From Parvularculaceae bacterium (GTDB lineage Bacteria > Pseudomonadota > Alphaproteobacteria > Caulobacterales > Parvularculaceae): a DNA stretch of 5,369 nucleotides. How positions within the stretch are numbered: position 1 is the stretch's first letter; every line of letters begins with the position of its first letter. Below the pieces are notes generated by a model. That model saw only the letters and a list, made by a program, of their open reading frames with translations. It ran no database searches and had not been told where the DNA came from. Below are positions 1-5,369 of this stretch, piece by piece. The DNA is taken from NCBI GenBank assembly GCA_004213235.1, contig SHAI01000165.1, positions 1 through 5,369 on the forward strand, written 5' to 3'. The translations under genes and the position numbers were made by a program.

Positions 1-42
1 TATTTCCTGCGCCAATGGTATCGGACCTTTCGCGTCGTCCAT
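1..42 (-). CDS. Possible start of a further operon gene, cut by left edge
   Basis: On the minus strand an ATG at 42-40, nine bases after the hpnH stop codon, opens a frame of 14 codons (MDDAKGPIPLAQEI) that stays open to the window edge. The same orientation and tight spacing suggest a third gene of the ispH-hpnH transcript. No good Shine-Dalgarno sequence precedes the ATG, and 14 residues are too few to identify a family. Hopanoid genes such as a squalene-hopene cyclase or hpnG often lie beside hpnH, but nothing here distinguishes them. The call is an inference from position only and may be wrong. Confidence 0.25.
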   Translation of the reverse strand, partial: MDDAKGPIPLAQEI

Positions 43-50
43 TCGTGGCG

Positions 51-1214
51 TTATGCAGGAATGGTTTCGCGGTTTTTCGCGGCTTTCTTGGCTGCTTTTT
101 CCTCCGCAATGCGATCCATTTGTTCGGCGACAATTCGCTCGTGATGTTCTTCTGCAGGGCGTGCGTTGGAGAGTTCAATTTCCGGTGCCATTTGCCCTTC
201 GGTTCGGATTTTGAACAAATTGGACAGTTTAAAGAGCTTTAACGGGTTCTTCACTGCGTCCATCGCGGCCGTCGGCTCGTAACCGCAATGGGCCATGCAG
301 TTCGAACACTTTTCGTATTTTCCCGTGCCGTATTTCTCCCATTCAGTTGTTTCCATCAGTTCACTGAATGAGGAGACATAGCCTTCGCCAAGAAGGTAGC
401 ATGGCTTTTGCCAGCCAAAGACATTCCGCGTCGGGGAGCCCCACGGGGTGCACTCATATTCCTGGTTGCCAGCAAGGAAATCCAGGAAAAGGGTTGAGTG
501 GGAGAGGTTCCATTTTTTGCCGGTTTTCTTCGCGCGGCGGAAGACATCACGGAACAGGTTTTTGGTCTTTTCGCGTGAGAGAAAATGCTGCTTGTCTGGC
601 GCACGTTCGTACGCGTAGCCAGGGGAAATGGAGATCCCAACGCCCAGATCGGTCGCAAAGTCGAGATAATCCGCAACCTGATCGGCCGACATGTTATCGA
701 AGATCGTCGCGTTGACATTCACCTGGAAGCCAGCGTCCTGCGCTTTTTTGATGGCTTGGACGGCGATCTTGAAAACACCTTTTTGGTTCACAGCGTGATC
801 GTGTTCCTCTTCCAGACCGTCAAGGTGTACGGAGAAAAACAGAAATGGCGATGGTTTGAACAGGTGGAGCTTTTTTTCCAGGAGGAGGGCATTGGTGCAA
901 AGGGAGACGAACTTTTTACGCGCGACAATTCCCTCGACAACTTCGCCAATTTCTTTGTGAATCAGTGGCTCGCCGCCGGGAAGCGCAACAACCGGCGCGC
1001 CACACTCGTCAACCGCATCCAGGCACTCTTTAACGGAGAGGCGCTTGTTCAGGATTGGTGCCGGATAGTCGATCTTGCCGCATCCAGGACAGGCAAGATT
1101 GCAACGAAAGAGCGGCTCCAGGAACAAAACAAGCGGATATTTTTTCCGTCCGAGAAGTGTCTGCTTTGCCACATAGGCACCGACGCGGATTTGCTGATGA
1201 AGTGATACGCTCAT
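51..1214 (-). CDS. hpnH: Adenosyl-hopene transferase HpnH (radical SAM)
   Basis: This 387-residue protein is a radical S-adenosylmethionine enzyme that adds a 5'-deoxyadenosyl radical to hopene (diploptene) to form adenosylhopane, the first step of C35 hopanoid side-chain synthesis. The cluster motif CxxxCxxC is at Cys38, Cys42 and Cys45, and the SAM-contacting GGEP motif is at 80-83. Cys106, in the segment SLCTNA, matches in number and context the cysteine reported to quench the radical intermediate in Zymomonas HpnH. Further cysteines lie at 255, 272, 303, 306 and 310. The last 40 or so residues are a charged Ala/Lys/Glu-rich, probably helical tail. Length is ordinary to slightly long for the family. 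A GGAAG ribosome site (1220-1224) lies 5 bases before the ATG. It follows ispH by 43 bp with no visible terminator, so the two are probably co-transcribed. Identification is firm by motifs and overall sequence character. Confidence 0.95.
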   Translation of the reverse strand: MSVSLHQQIRVGAYVAKQTLLGRKKYPLVLFLEPLFRCNLACPGCGKIDYPAPILNKRLSVKECLDAVDECGAPVVALPGGEPLIHKEIGEVVEGIVARKKFVSLCTNALLLEKKLHLFKPSPFLFFSVHLDGLEEEHDHAVNQKGVFKIAVQAIKKAQDAGFQVNVNATIFDNMSADQVADYLDFATDLGVGISISPGYAYERAPDKQHFLSREKTKNLFRDVFRRAKKTGKKWNLSHSTLFLDFLAGNQEYECTPWGSPTRNVFGWQKPCYLLGEGYVSSFSELMETTEWEKYGTGKYEKCSNCMAHCGYEPTAAMDAVKNPLKLFKLSNLFKIRTEGQMAPEIELSNARPAEEHHERIVAEQMDRIAEEKAAKKAAKNRETIPA

Positions 1215-1257
1215 AATTTCTTCCGTTCACGTGTATTTTGATTTCTGCTTTGGAAAG

Positions 1258-2256
1258 TTATCGCTGTGCGGCCTCGCCCCAGGCTTTCATGGCACCAGCC
1301 GGGCGAGGTACATCTGAAAGTTCCGGTGGGAGTTTGAAATGGACGTTTTCTTCAACACCGTCTAAAGTTCGCACAGAAACGGTATGGGTTTCGCGTAAAC
1401 GATTAATGGTTTCCTGGACGAGTTTTTCAGGCGCGGAGGCCCCGGCAGTGAGGCCAATGCGCTTCACGCCGCCCAGCCATTCCCGTTTCAGATCGTCTGC
1501 GTTCTGGATCAGGAAACTCGGTAAGCCGAAATTTTCCCCGATTTCGCGAAGCCGATTTGAGTTTGATGAGTTGTGCGCGCCGACAACCAGTAGGAGATCA
1601 ACCTGCTTTGACAGTTCGATGACCGCTGTTTGTCTGTTCTGGGTGGCGTAGCAGATATCGCGCGTATCTGGGCCAATGATGTTCGGGAAACGTTTGCGCA
1701 AGGCGGCGATAACATCCTTTGTGTCGTTTACCGATAATGTCGTCTGCGTCACGAATGCGACAGCATCGGGATTGCCCACATTCAGGGTATCGACTTCCTC
1801 TGGCTCGGAAATTACGTGCACGGTCCCGGGTATCTGACCCAAGGTTCCTTCAACCTCCGGGTGGCCCAAATGCCCGACCAGAACAATGTCATAACCCTTG
1901 GCGGCGTAACGGCGACCCTCTTTATGGACTTTCGTGACGAGCGGGCAGGTTGCATCAAGGACGTCCAGAGCACGCAGTTCTGCGCCTTCTTCGACTTTTT
2001 GTGAAACGCCGTGGGCGGAAAAAACGGTTACTGCCCCGGCTGGCACCTCGTCAATTTCTTCAACGAATATCGCGCCGCGCTCTTTAAGTGTGTCGACAAC
2101 GTGTTTGTTATGCACAATCTCATGACGGACATAGACGGGCGCGCCATACTTGACCAAGGCCCGTTCAACAATGTCGATCGCGCGCTCAACGCCGGCGCAA
2201 AAGCCCCTTGGCTGAGCGAGGATGACCTCAATTTCTGGGCTATCTTGCGTTGTCAT
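1258..2256 (-). CDS. ispH: 4-hydroxy-3-methylbut-2-enyl diphosphate reductase
   Basis: IspH (LytB) is the cytosolic iron-sulfur enzyme of the last MEP-pathway step, reducing HMBPP to IPP and DMAPP. With the chosen start it has 332 residues. Cluster-ligand cysteines are Cys20 (in PRGFCAGV), Cys104 (DATCPLV) and Cys202 (ICYATQ). Substrate-pocket residues are His49 (VHNKHV), His82 (SAHGVSQ), and His132 with Glu134 (GHPEVEG). The conserved QTTLSV, NSSNSNRL and TAGASAPE segments are also present. In-frame ATGs exist at 2310 and 2274, but family N-termini begin close to the ATLAQPRGFCAGV-like strand, and the ATG at 2256 is preceded by a GGAG, so 2256 is preferred. The upstream 18 residues look like non-coding leader. 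The gene leads the ispH-hpnH transcript and supplies C5 units for hopanoids and other isoprenoids. No missing residue or frameshift is seen. Confidence 0.96.
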   Translation of the reverse strand: MTTQDSPEIEVILAQPRGFCAGVERAIDIVERALVKYGAPVYVRHEIVHNKHVVDTLKERGAIFVEEIDEVPAGAVTVFSAHGVSQKVEEGAELRALDVLDATCPLVTKVHKEGRRYAAKGYDIVLVGHLGHPEVEGTLGQIPGTVHVISEPEEVDTLNVGNPDAVAFVTQTTLSVNDTKDVIAALRKRFPNIIGPDTRDICYATQNRQTAVIELSKQVDLLLVVGAHNSSNSNRLREIGENFGLPSFLIQNADDLKREWLGGVKRIGLTAGASAPEKLVQETINRLRETHTVSVRTLDGVEENVHFKLPPELSDVPRPAGAMKAWGEAAQR

Positions 2257-2266
2257 AACTCTTCGT

Positions 2267-2270
2267 CTCC
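2267..2270 (-). promoter_or_regulatory. Ribosome binding site deciding the ispH start
   Basis: On the minus strand GGAG lies 10 bases before the ATG at 2256. It favours this start over in-frame ATGs at 2274 and 2310. The spacing is slightly long but usable. Confidence 0.5.
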
Positions 2271-2508
2271 ACATGGTCCGGCAGGCAAGGCTGGTCTGCA
2301 CGATAAGCAAGGCGAGTTCAACAAAATCCGCGCAAAGGGTCCCCGATCCAAATCCGGGCCGCGCGCGGTTTGCCGTGCGTTAGTGTTCTAAACTGTCAGC
2401 TATTTCCAGCGCTTAATTACCTACGTTACCACACCCCGTCGCGGCCTTCATCAATATGTCAGCTTACGGGCGCGGTGCAAGCCGTGTTCGAGCGATCAAA
2501 CGTCACCT

Positions 2509-2549
2509 TTTCATCACACTTATGAAAGTATTAGCGGAGAATATTCCGC
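2509..2549. repeat. Two adjacent short inverted repeats
   Basis: The first repeat is TTTCAT (2509-2514) and ATGAAA (2522-2527) around a 7-base spacer. The second is GCGGA (2534-2538) and TCCGC (2545-2549) around the 6-base AT-rich centre GAATAT. They sit 6 bases apart in the divergent promoter region. They could be operator half-sites for a dimeric regulator or small hairpins. Both are short enough that chance cannot be excluded. Confidence 0.35.
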
Positions 2550-2671
2550 CCAGCAAAACGATAGAGCGACCTTTGGCTCCTTGCCTTCCTGCGTGTGTGA
2601 TGTAGCTTTGGTTTCGTGGTGTTGGGTTGGGGAATGTGCTGGCGAGCTGTTTTTCGTCATGGCAGTGGAGT

Positions 2672-2675
2672 GGAG
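2672..2675 (+). promoter_or_regulatory. Ribosome binding site deciding a GTG start
   Basis: GGAG at 2672-2675, the second copy of a tandem TGGAG TGGAG (2666-2675), lies 6 bases before the GTG at 2682. This spacing supports GTG at 2682 over the in-frame ATG at 2616, whose extra 22 residues (rich in Trp, Gly and Cys) look like untranslated leader. Confidence 0.6.
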
Positions 2676-2681
2676 CAATCT

Positions 2682-3464
2682 GTGAGTCTTTTTCAGTTCG
2701 GTAAAAAAGAAAAGATAAAACAGTCATTTAGCGATACTGAGGGGGTGTGGCCGCGACGGGCGATCGTCGATGTCCTCGAGCAGCGATATGCCGAAGTTGA
2801 GGATTTAGGCGAACATCAGGGTTTTGCGCTTTACGGCGTTACGGAAAATCAAATTCGCTTTGTAGTTGTGCTTGTGCCAGCCAATGGCGCGCCAGATATG
2901 ATAGGCGAGGTAGGGTTCCTTGCGCGGTTCGTCGGATTTACCCTGACGGATCCTGGCCGTGATGCTGTCAACCGGAACCTGCATATCAGCGTATTGGAAG
3001 AAGGTGGCGAAGGCGATTTACTCCTTATTGGTGGCATCAAGGCTAGCGGGGCCTTTCAAGCGGCAGGTTTTTCGCTGGTTTTAGATGCCTGGCGGCGGGA
3101 TATCATTATTACCCTGCAAGGGATTGAGGGAACATCCGCCCCGACAGCATTTGCCGCGGCACAGCTGGAAGAAGTTCGAAGCTATGCGTCAAATGCGGCA
3201 CGTATTGGCGTTGGCCGGGCAGGCGAGGGGGCGGCACGCGCTTTGACTTCGGGCGATGATGGTCGGGTAGATGAATTGGCGCGTGCAACACGTTCAGCTT
3301 CAAGCCAGGAAATGCTGGGACAAGGCGGTCTGCTCGCTGCTTTTGTCGGGGGGCGTAAGGCCGTTGCGACCTGTCCGAATTGCAATGGCCGCGGGAAAAT
3401 CGGCATGCTCGCAAAAACCTGCCCGTCGTGCGGCGGAAAAGGCGTGATCATCTCCGACCAATAA
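2682..3464 (+). CDS. Unrecognised protein with C-terminal DnaJ-like zinc motif
   Basis: I do not recognise this 260-residue protein as a named family. It begins MSLFQFGKKEK (GTG start) and has no signal peptide or membrane segment, so it is probably cytosolic. Residues about 25-145 alternate hydrophobic strands and helices. The order of an N-rich segment (AVNRNLHISVLEE), a GDLLLIGG strand and a later FSLVLDAW helix loosely recalls YbjN-like or chaperone-like alpha/beta folds, but this is only a resemblance. Residues about 155-225 are Ala/Gly/Arg-rich and probably helical or flexible. The C-terminus holds two CxxCxGxG motifs, CPNCNGRGK (Cys231, Cys234) and CPSCGGKGV (Cys247, Cys250). They are spaced as in one DnaJ-type zinc site and probably bind one zinc ion. 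There is no J domain, so it is not DnaJ itself. It lies 115 bp before ispA on the same strand. The reading frame is convincing; the function is unknown. Confidence 0.85.
   Translation: MSLFQFGKKEKIKQSFSDTEGVWPRRAIVDVLEQRYAEVEDLGEHQGFALYGVTENQIRFVVVLVPANGAPDMIGEVGFLARFVGFTLTDPGRDAVNRNLHISVLEEGGEGDLLLIGGIKASGAFQAAGFSLVLDAWRRDIIITLQGIEGTSAPTAFAAAQLEEVRSYASNAARIGVGRAGEGAARALTSGDDGRVDELARATRSASSQEMLGQGGLLAAFVGGRKAVATCPNCNGRGKIGMLAKTCPSCGGKGVIISDQ
3357..3443 (+). other. Segment encoding the paired CxxCxGxG zinc motif
   Basis: This part of the preceding gene encodes four cysteines in two CxxC pairs, each followed by Gly-x-Gly, with 12 residues between the pairs. In DnaJ family proteins such paired repeats form one zinc-binding site used for substrate or redox function. 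Here only one such site is present, at the extreme C-terminus, instead of the four repeats (two sites) of DnaJ. Confidence 0.75.
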
Positions 3465-3508
3465 GCGTCACTTTTTTCCAGTTTCAGGCTATCTTACCGG
3501 TGATCCTG

Positions 3509-3530
3509 GCTTCCCATTCTCTCTGGGAGC
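3509..3530 (+). other. Small stem-loop between the zinc-motif gene and ispA
   Basis: TCCCA (3512-3516) can pair with TGGGA (3524-3528) around a 7-base loop, and flanking GC/GC pairs (3509-3510 with 3529-3530) add two more pairs across a one-base bulge. No T-run follows, so it is a poor intrinsic terminator. It may be a weak leader structure upstream of ispA or a chance match. The rest of this 115 bp gap shows no convincing promoter. Confidence 0.25.
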
Positions 3531-3579
3531 GATTAAACGCGCCTTGCAAAACTGAAAGCAGAGATGAAGGTGCCGCGCC

Positions 3580-4467
3580 ATGAGTGAGTTTGACAGCAAA
3601 ATCCGTGAAACGGCTGACCTGGTTGAGGCAGCGCTTGATGCCTTTATCCCAAGCTGCGATGGCCCTTTAGGGCGCGTTGCGGACGCCATGCGCCACGGCG
3701 CGCTAAATGGCGGCAAGCGCTTGCGTCCATTCCTGGCGATCGCGGCGGCCGATATTTTCGGCTGCCCGCGTGCGCGCGCCATTCGCGTCGGCTGCGCGGT
3801 GGAGATGATCCACTGCTATAGCCTGGTGCATGACGACCTGCCGGCAATGGACGACAGTGATTTGCGACGTGGTCGGCCATCTGTCCACAAGGCATTTGAT
3901 GATGCGACAGCCATCCTGGCCGGCGATGCCCTGCTGACCCAGGCATTCGAGGTATTGGCCGATCCTGCGACCCATCCAGACGGTAACGTGCGATGCCGTC
4001 TGGCGCTTGAGCTTGCGCGGGCGTCAGGCAAGATCGGCATGGTCGGTGGGCAGATGATTGATATTTATGCGGAGCAAAAAGATTTCGACATTGACGCAAT
4101 CGAAGAACTGCAACGCCTGAAGACCGGGGCGCTTATCCGCTTTTCCGCGATTTCCGGCGGTATTGTCGCCGGTGCCAGCGATGATGATGTGCGCGCATTG
4201 GAGGCGTATTCGGAGGATCTGGGGCTTGCCTTCCAGATCGTCGACGATTTGCTGGACACCTTTGGCGATGCGGAAGATCTCGGCAAGCCTACGGGGCAGG
4301 ATGCCGATATGGACAAGGCGACTTTTGTGAAAATTCTTGGCCCCGAAGGGGCTCGCGATAAGGCACGGGCACTGGTCAGTAGCGCGAAAGATCATCTTTC
4401 CCGGTTCGGTGATAAGGCCGCGGCACTTGCCGGTGCGGCTGACTTCGTCTTTGAGCGGAAAAACTAG
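3580..4467 (+). CDS. ispA: Farnesyl diphosphate synthase (short-chain prenyltransferase)
   Basis: This 295-residue protein of the trans-prenyltransferase family condenses DMAPP and then geranyl diphosphate with IPP to give FPP, the precursor of squalene, hopanoids, quinone side chains and undecaprenyl phosphate. Visible motifs are GGKRLRP (44-50), the first Asp-rich motif DDLPAMD (85-91) with RRGRP downstream, the KTG segment (181-183), and the second Asp-rich motif DDLLD (222-226) preceded by FQIV. The two-residue insertion in the first motif and Tyr80 five residues before it are typical of bacterial FPP synthases of IspA type. A related geranylgeranyl synthase cannot be fully excluded. AAGG (3567-3570) lies 9 bases before the ATG. 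Length is normal and no key residue is missing. In many proteobacteria ispA is preceded by xseB and followed by dxs. Neither is present here. It is probably transcribed alone or with the zinc-motif gene 115 bp upstream. Confidence 0.95.
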   Translation: MSEFDSKIRETADLVEAALDAFIPSCDGPLGRVADAMRHGALNGGKRLRPFLAIAAADIFGCPRARAIRVGCAVEMIHCYSLVHDDLPAMDDSDLRRGRPSVHKAFDDATAILAGDALLTQAFEVLADPATHPDGNVRCRLALELARASGKIGMVGGQMIDIYAEQKDFDIDAIEELQRLKTGALIRFSAISGGIVAGASDDDVRALEAYSEDLGLAFQIVDDLLDTFGDAEDLGKPTGQDADMDKATFVKILGPEGARDKARALVSSAKDHLSRFGDKAAALAGAADFVFERKN

Positions 4468-4468
4468 A

Positions 4469-4531
4469 CTCTCTAGCGCCCGCATGGCGCGATAGGCTTT
4501 AACAAACCGCCGCGCCGACGCTAGTTCAGAG
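4469..4531 (+). other. Nested imperfect stem-loop after ispA
   Basis: Starting two bases after the ispA stop codon, four sets of complementary segments are nested in order. CTCT (4469-4472) pairs with AGAG (4528-4531), and CTAGCG (4473-4478) with CGCTAG (4519-4524). GGCGCG (4486-4491) pairs with CGCGCC (4511-4516), and GG plus TTT (4495-4500, one bulged C) with AAACC (4504-4508) around an AAC loop. That gives about 21 pairs in 63 bases with small internal loops. A competing small hairpin, GCGCC (4476-4480) with GGCGC (4486-4490), uses part of the same left arm. No T-run follows, so it is not a standard intrinsic terminator. It may be an mRNA 3' end or stability structure, a palindromic repeat unit, or a structured RNA. 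Confidence 0.5.
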
Positions 4532-4696
4532 CTCGTGCGGTGCTGGTGGGGCCTGGAGCCAGTCGGCTATAGGCATGGCACTTTATCGGGCGATCCGGTC
4601 ATAATACGGTTCTCTGGATGTGGCTCTCTGGCCGAAGGCGGCTTACTGACCGAATACGTCGCGAGGGCATTCAACATAACCCCGTCGGCTATTTCA

Positions 4697-4700
4697 AAGG
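4697..4700 (+). promoter_or_regulatory. Ribosome binding site deciding the oxygenase start
   Basis: AAGG (within AAAGG) lies 7 bases before the ATG at 4708. Together with a family-like N-terminus, it favours this start over the in-frame ATG at 4618. Confidence 0.5.
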
Positions 4701-4707
4701 CAATATC

Positions 4708-5369
4708 ATGACGATAAGGCAAAGCGTTCCTGAACTGTCACTTTCCCAGTTTACGCAGGGCGATCGCAAAGACCGTAAGGCTTTTCAAACCGCCTTGCTG
4801 GAGGGGTTGACGCGATTTGGGTTCATCATTGTGAAAGATCATCCGGTCCCCAAAGAGCTTTTGACGAGGGCATATGCTGCCTCGGCCGCGTTTTTTGCAT
4901 GCCCTGAAGCGCAAAAACTGGGGTCCATGGTCGGGGTTGATGGTCAACGGGGCTATACGCCCTTCGGCCGGGAACATGCCAAGGACGCCAGCGCGCCGGA
5001 TTTAAAGGAATTTTGGCATATCGGCCGTGAATTTCCGCCTGAGGATCAGTTAGCGGATATTTACCCGCCAAATGTCTGGCCGGAAACGCCGGTGAATTTT
5101 CGTGACATTTTCCTTGAACTCTATGCCGCCCTGGAAGGGGCAGGGCTGATCTTGCTTGATGCGCTTGCCCCAAGCCTCAAGGTCGATCAGGGATATTTTC
5201 GAGACATGGCGGGTGAGGGAAATTCCATTCTGCGTTTGTTGCATTATCCGCCTGTGCCGGAGGGTGCGGACCCGGCCTGCGTGCGTGCTGCGGCACACGA
5301 AGATATCAACCTGATCACAATTTTGGTTGCAGCAAACGGGGCAGGGCTTGAACTGCTCGATCGTGATGG
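4708..5369 (+). CDS. 2-oxoglutarate/Fe(II) oxygenase, isopenicillin N synthase-like, cut by right edge
   Basis: The first 220 residues are visible and no stop is reached, so the gene is truncated only by the window. The protein belongs to the isopenicillin N synthase-like branch of the non-haem iron, mostly 2-oxoglutarate-dependent oxygenases. The N-terminal DIOX_N-type domain spans about residues 8-115, including the GLTRFGFIIVKDHPVP segment typical of the family. The catalytic domain follows, with RLLHYPP (176-182), then HEDINLITIL (197-206) carrying the first two iron ligands His197 and Asp199, then GLELLDRDG at the edge. The third iron ligand (His) and the Arg-x-Ser co-substrate motif would lie beyond the window. 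Full-length members usually have 300-350 residues. The substrate cannot be told from sequence. It is on the ispA strand but 240 bp away, so probably a separate unit. No signal peptide is seen, so it is probably cytosolic. Confidence 0.88.
   Translation, partial: MTIRQSVPELSLSQFTQGDRKDRKAFQTALLEGLTRFGFIIVKDHPVPKELLTRAYAASAAFFACPEAQKLGSMVGVDGQRGYTPFGREHAKDASAPDLKEFWHIGREFPPEDQLADIYPPNVWPETPVNFRDIFLELYAALEGAGLILLDALAPSLKVDQGYFRDMAGEGNSILRLLHYPPVPEGADPACVRAAAHEDINLITILVAANGAGLELLDRD

Larger units (their letters stand above)
2257..2681. other. Divergent intergenic region between ispH and the zinc-motif gene
   Basis: About 425 bp separate the two divergent starts, so promoters for both transcripts should lie here. 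I see no convincing gene or tRNA. The ispH-proximal part (about 2290-2390) is GC-rich and its minus-strand reading frame has no protein-like character. Weak sigma70-like candidates exist: on the minus strand TTGATG, 17 bases, TGGTAA (about 2453 to 2414), and on the plus strand TTGCCT, 16 bases, TAGCTT (about 2580-2608). Neither is strong enough to call as a promoter. Two adjacent short inverted repeats (2509-2549) are listed separately. Confidence 0.6.
4468..4707 (+). other. Intergenic gap with no recognised gene
   Basis: This 240 bp stretch follows ispA. Its first quarter is the nested stem-loop described separately. Further on, CATAAT (4600-4605) could be a -10 box for the downstream oxygenase gene, but no good -35 hexamer lies at the right distance. 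The oxygenase frame is open back to at least 4600, with an in-frame ATG at 4618, but that upstream part is Arg-rich and unlike the family. Confidence 0.5.

Noticed and set aside
585..1205. 206-codon plus-strand open frame opposite hpnH
   Set aside because: It lies entirely antisense to a clearly identified gene and its translation resembles no protein family, so it is best explained as a shadow of hpnH codon structure.
2011..2391. 126-codon plus-strand open frame over the ispH start
   Set aside because: Most of it is antisense to conserved ispH codons and the remainder is GC-rich leader. The translation has no recognisable features.
2503..2727. 74-codon minus-strand open frame in the divergent region
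   Set aside because: It overlaps the start and ribosome site of the zinc-motif gene, has no good ribosome site I could see, and its translation is low in protein-like character.
3435..3478. GGAAAA/TTTTCC and GTGA/TCAC complementarity around the end of the zinc-motif gene, with a T-run
   Set aside because: The loop would be about 20 bases and the stems are short and interrupted, so it is not a credible intrinsic terminator.
4024..4485. 153-codon minus-strand open frame opposite ispA
   Set aside because: It is antisense to conserved ispA motifs including the second Asp-rich motif.
4576..4590. TGGCAC resembling half of a sigma54 promoter
   Set aside because: The required GC element of the -12 box is absent at the correct spacing (TTTATCGGG follows).
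4562..4692. 9-bp direct repeat GTCGGCTAT at 4562-4570 and 4684-4692
   Set aside because: A single 9-bp match in a 240 bp region is close to chance and has no associated mobile-element feature.

Overview
The window looks like a chromosomal segment of a Gram-negative bacterium, most probably an alphaproteobacterium. The evidence is a moderately high GC content, hopanoid biosynthesis alongside the MEP isoprenoid route, and protein sequences of proteobacterial type. Genus cannot be resolved by eye. There are four complete protein genes, one gene cut by the right edge, and possibly the first codons of another gene at the left edge. I see no tRNA, rRNA, CRISPR array, insertion sequence or phage gene.

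Left half, minus strand: ispH (start at 2256), then hpnH (start at 1214), 43 bp apart and apparently one transcript running leftward. IspH makes IPP and DMAPP in the last MEP step. HpnH joins a 5'-deoxyadenosyl group to hopene to make adenosylhopane, the first step toward extended hopanoids. A possible third gene of this operon starts at position 42 and leaves the window.

Middle: a divergent intergenic region of about 425 bp (2257-2681) with two adjacent short inverted repeats, then a plus-strand gene (GTG start at 2682) for an unrecognised 260-residue protein. Its C-terminus carries a DnaJ-like pair of CxxCxGxG motifs.

Right half, plus strand: ispA (3580-4467), a short-chain polyprenyl (farnesyl) diphosphate synthase. 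It is followed by a 240 bp gap holding a nested imperfect stem-loop, then the start of a 2-oxoglutarate/Fe(II) oxygenase-superfamily gene (4708 to the window end).

Together, IspH supplies C5 units, IspA condenses them to FPP, squalene and hopene are made by genes outside the window, and HpnH extends hopene. The zinc-motif protein and the oxygenase have no demonstrated link to this pathway beyond position. No wholly new multi-gene system is evident. The most unusual items are the zinc-motif protein and the structured element after ispA.
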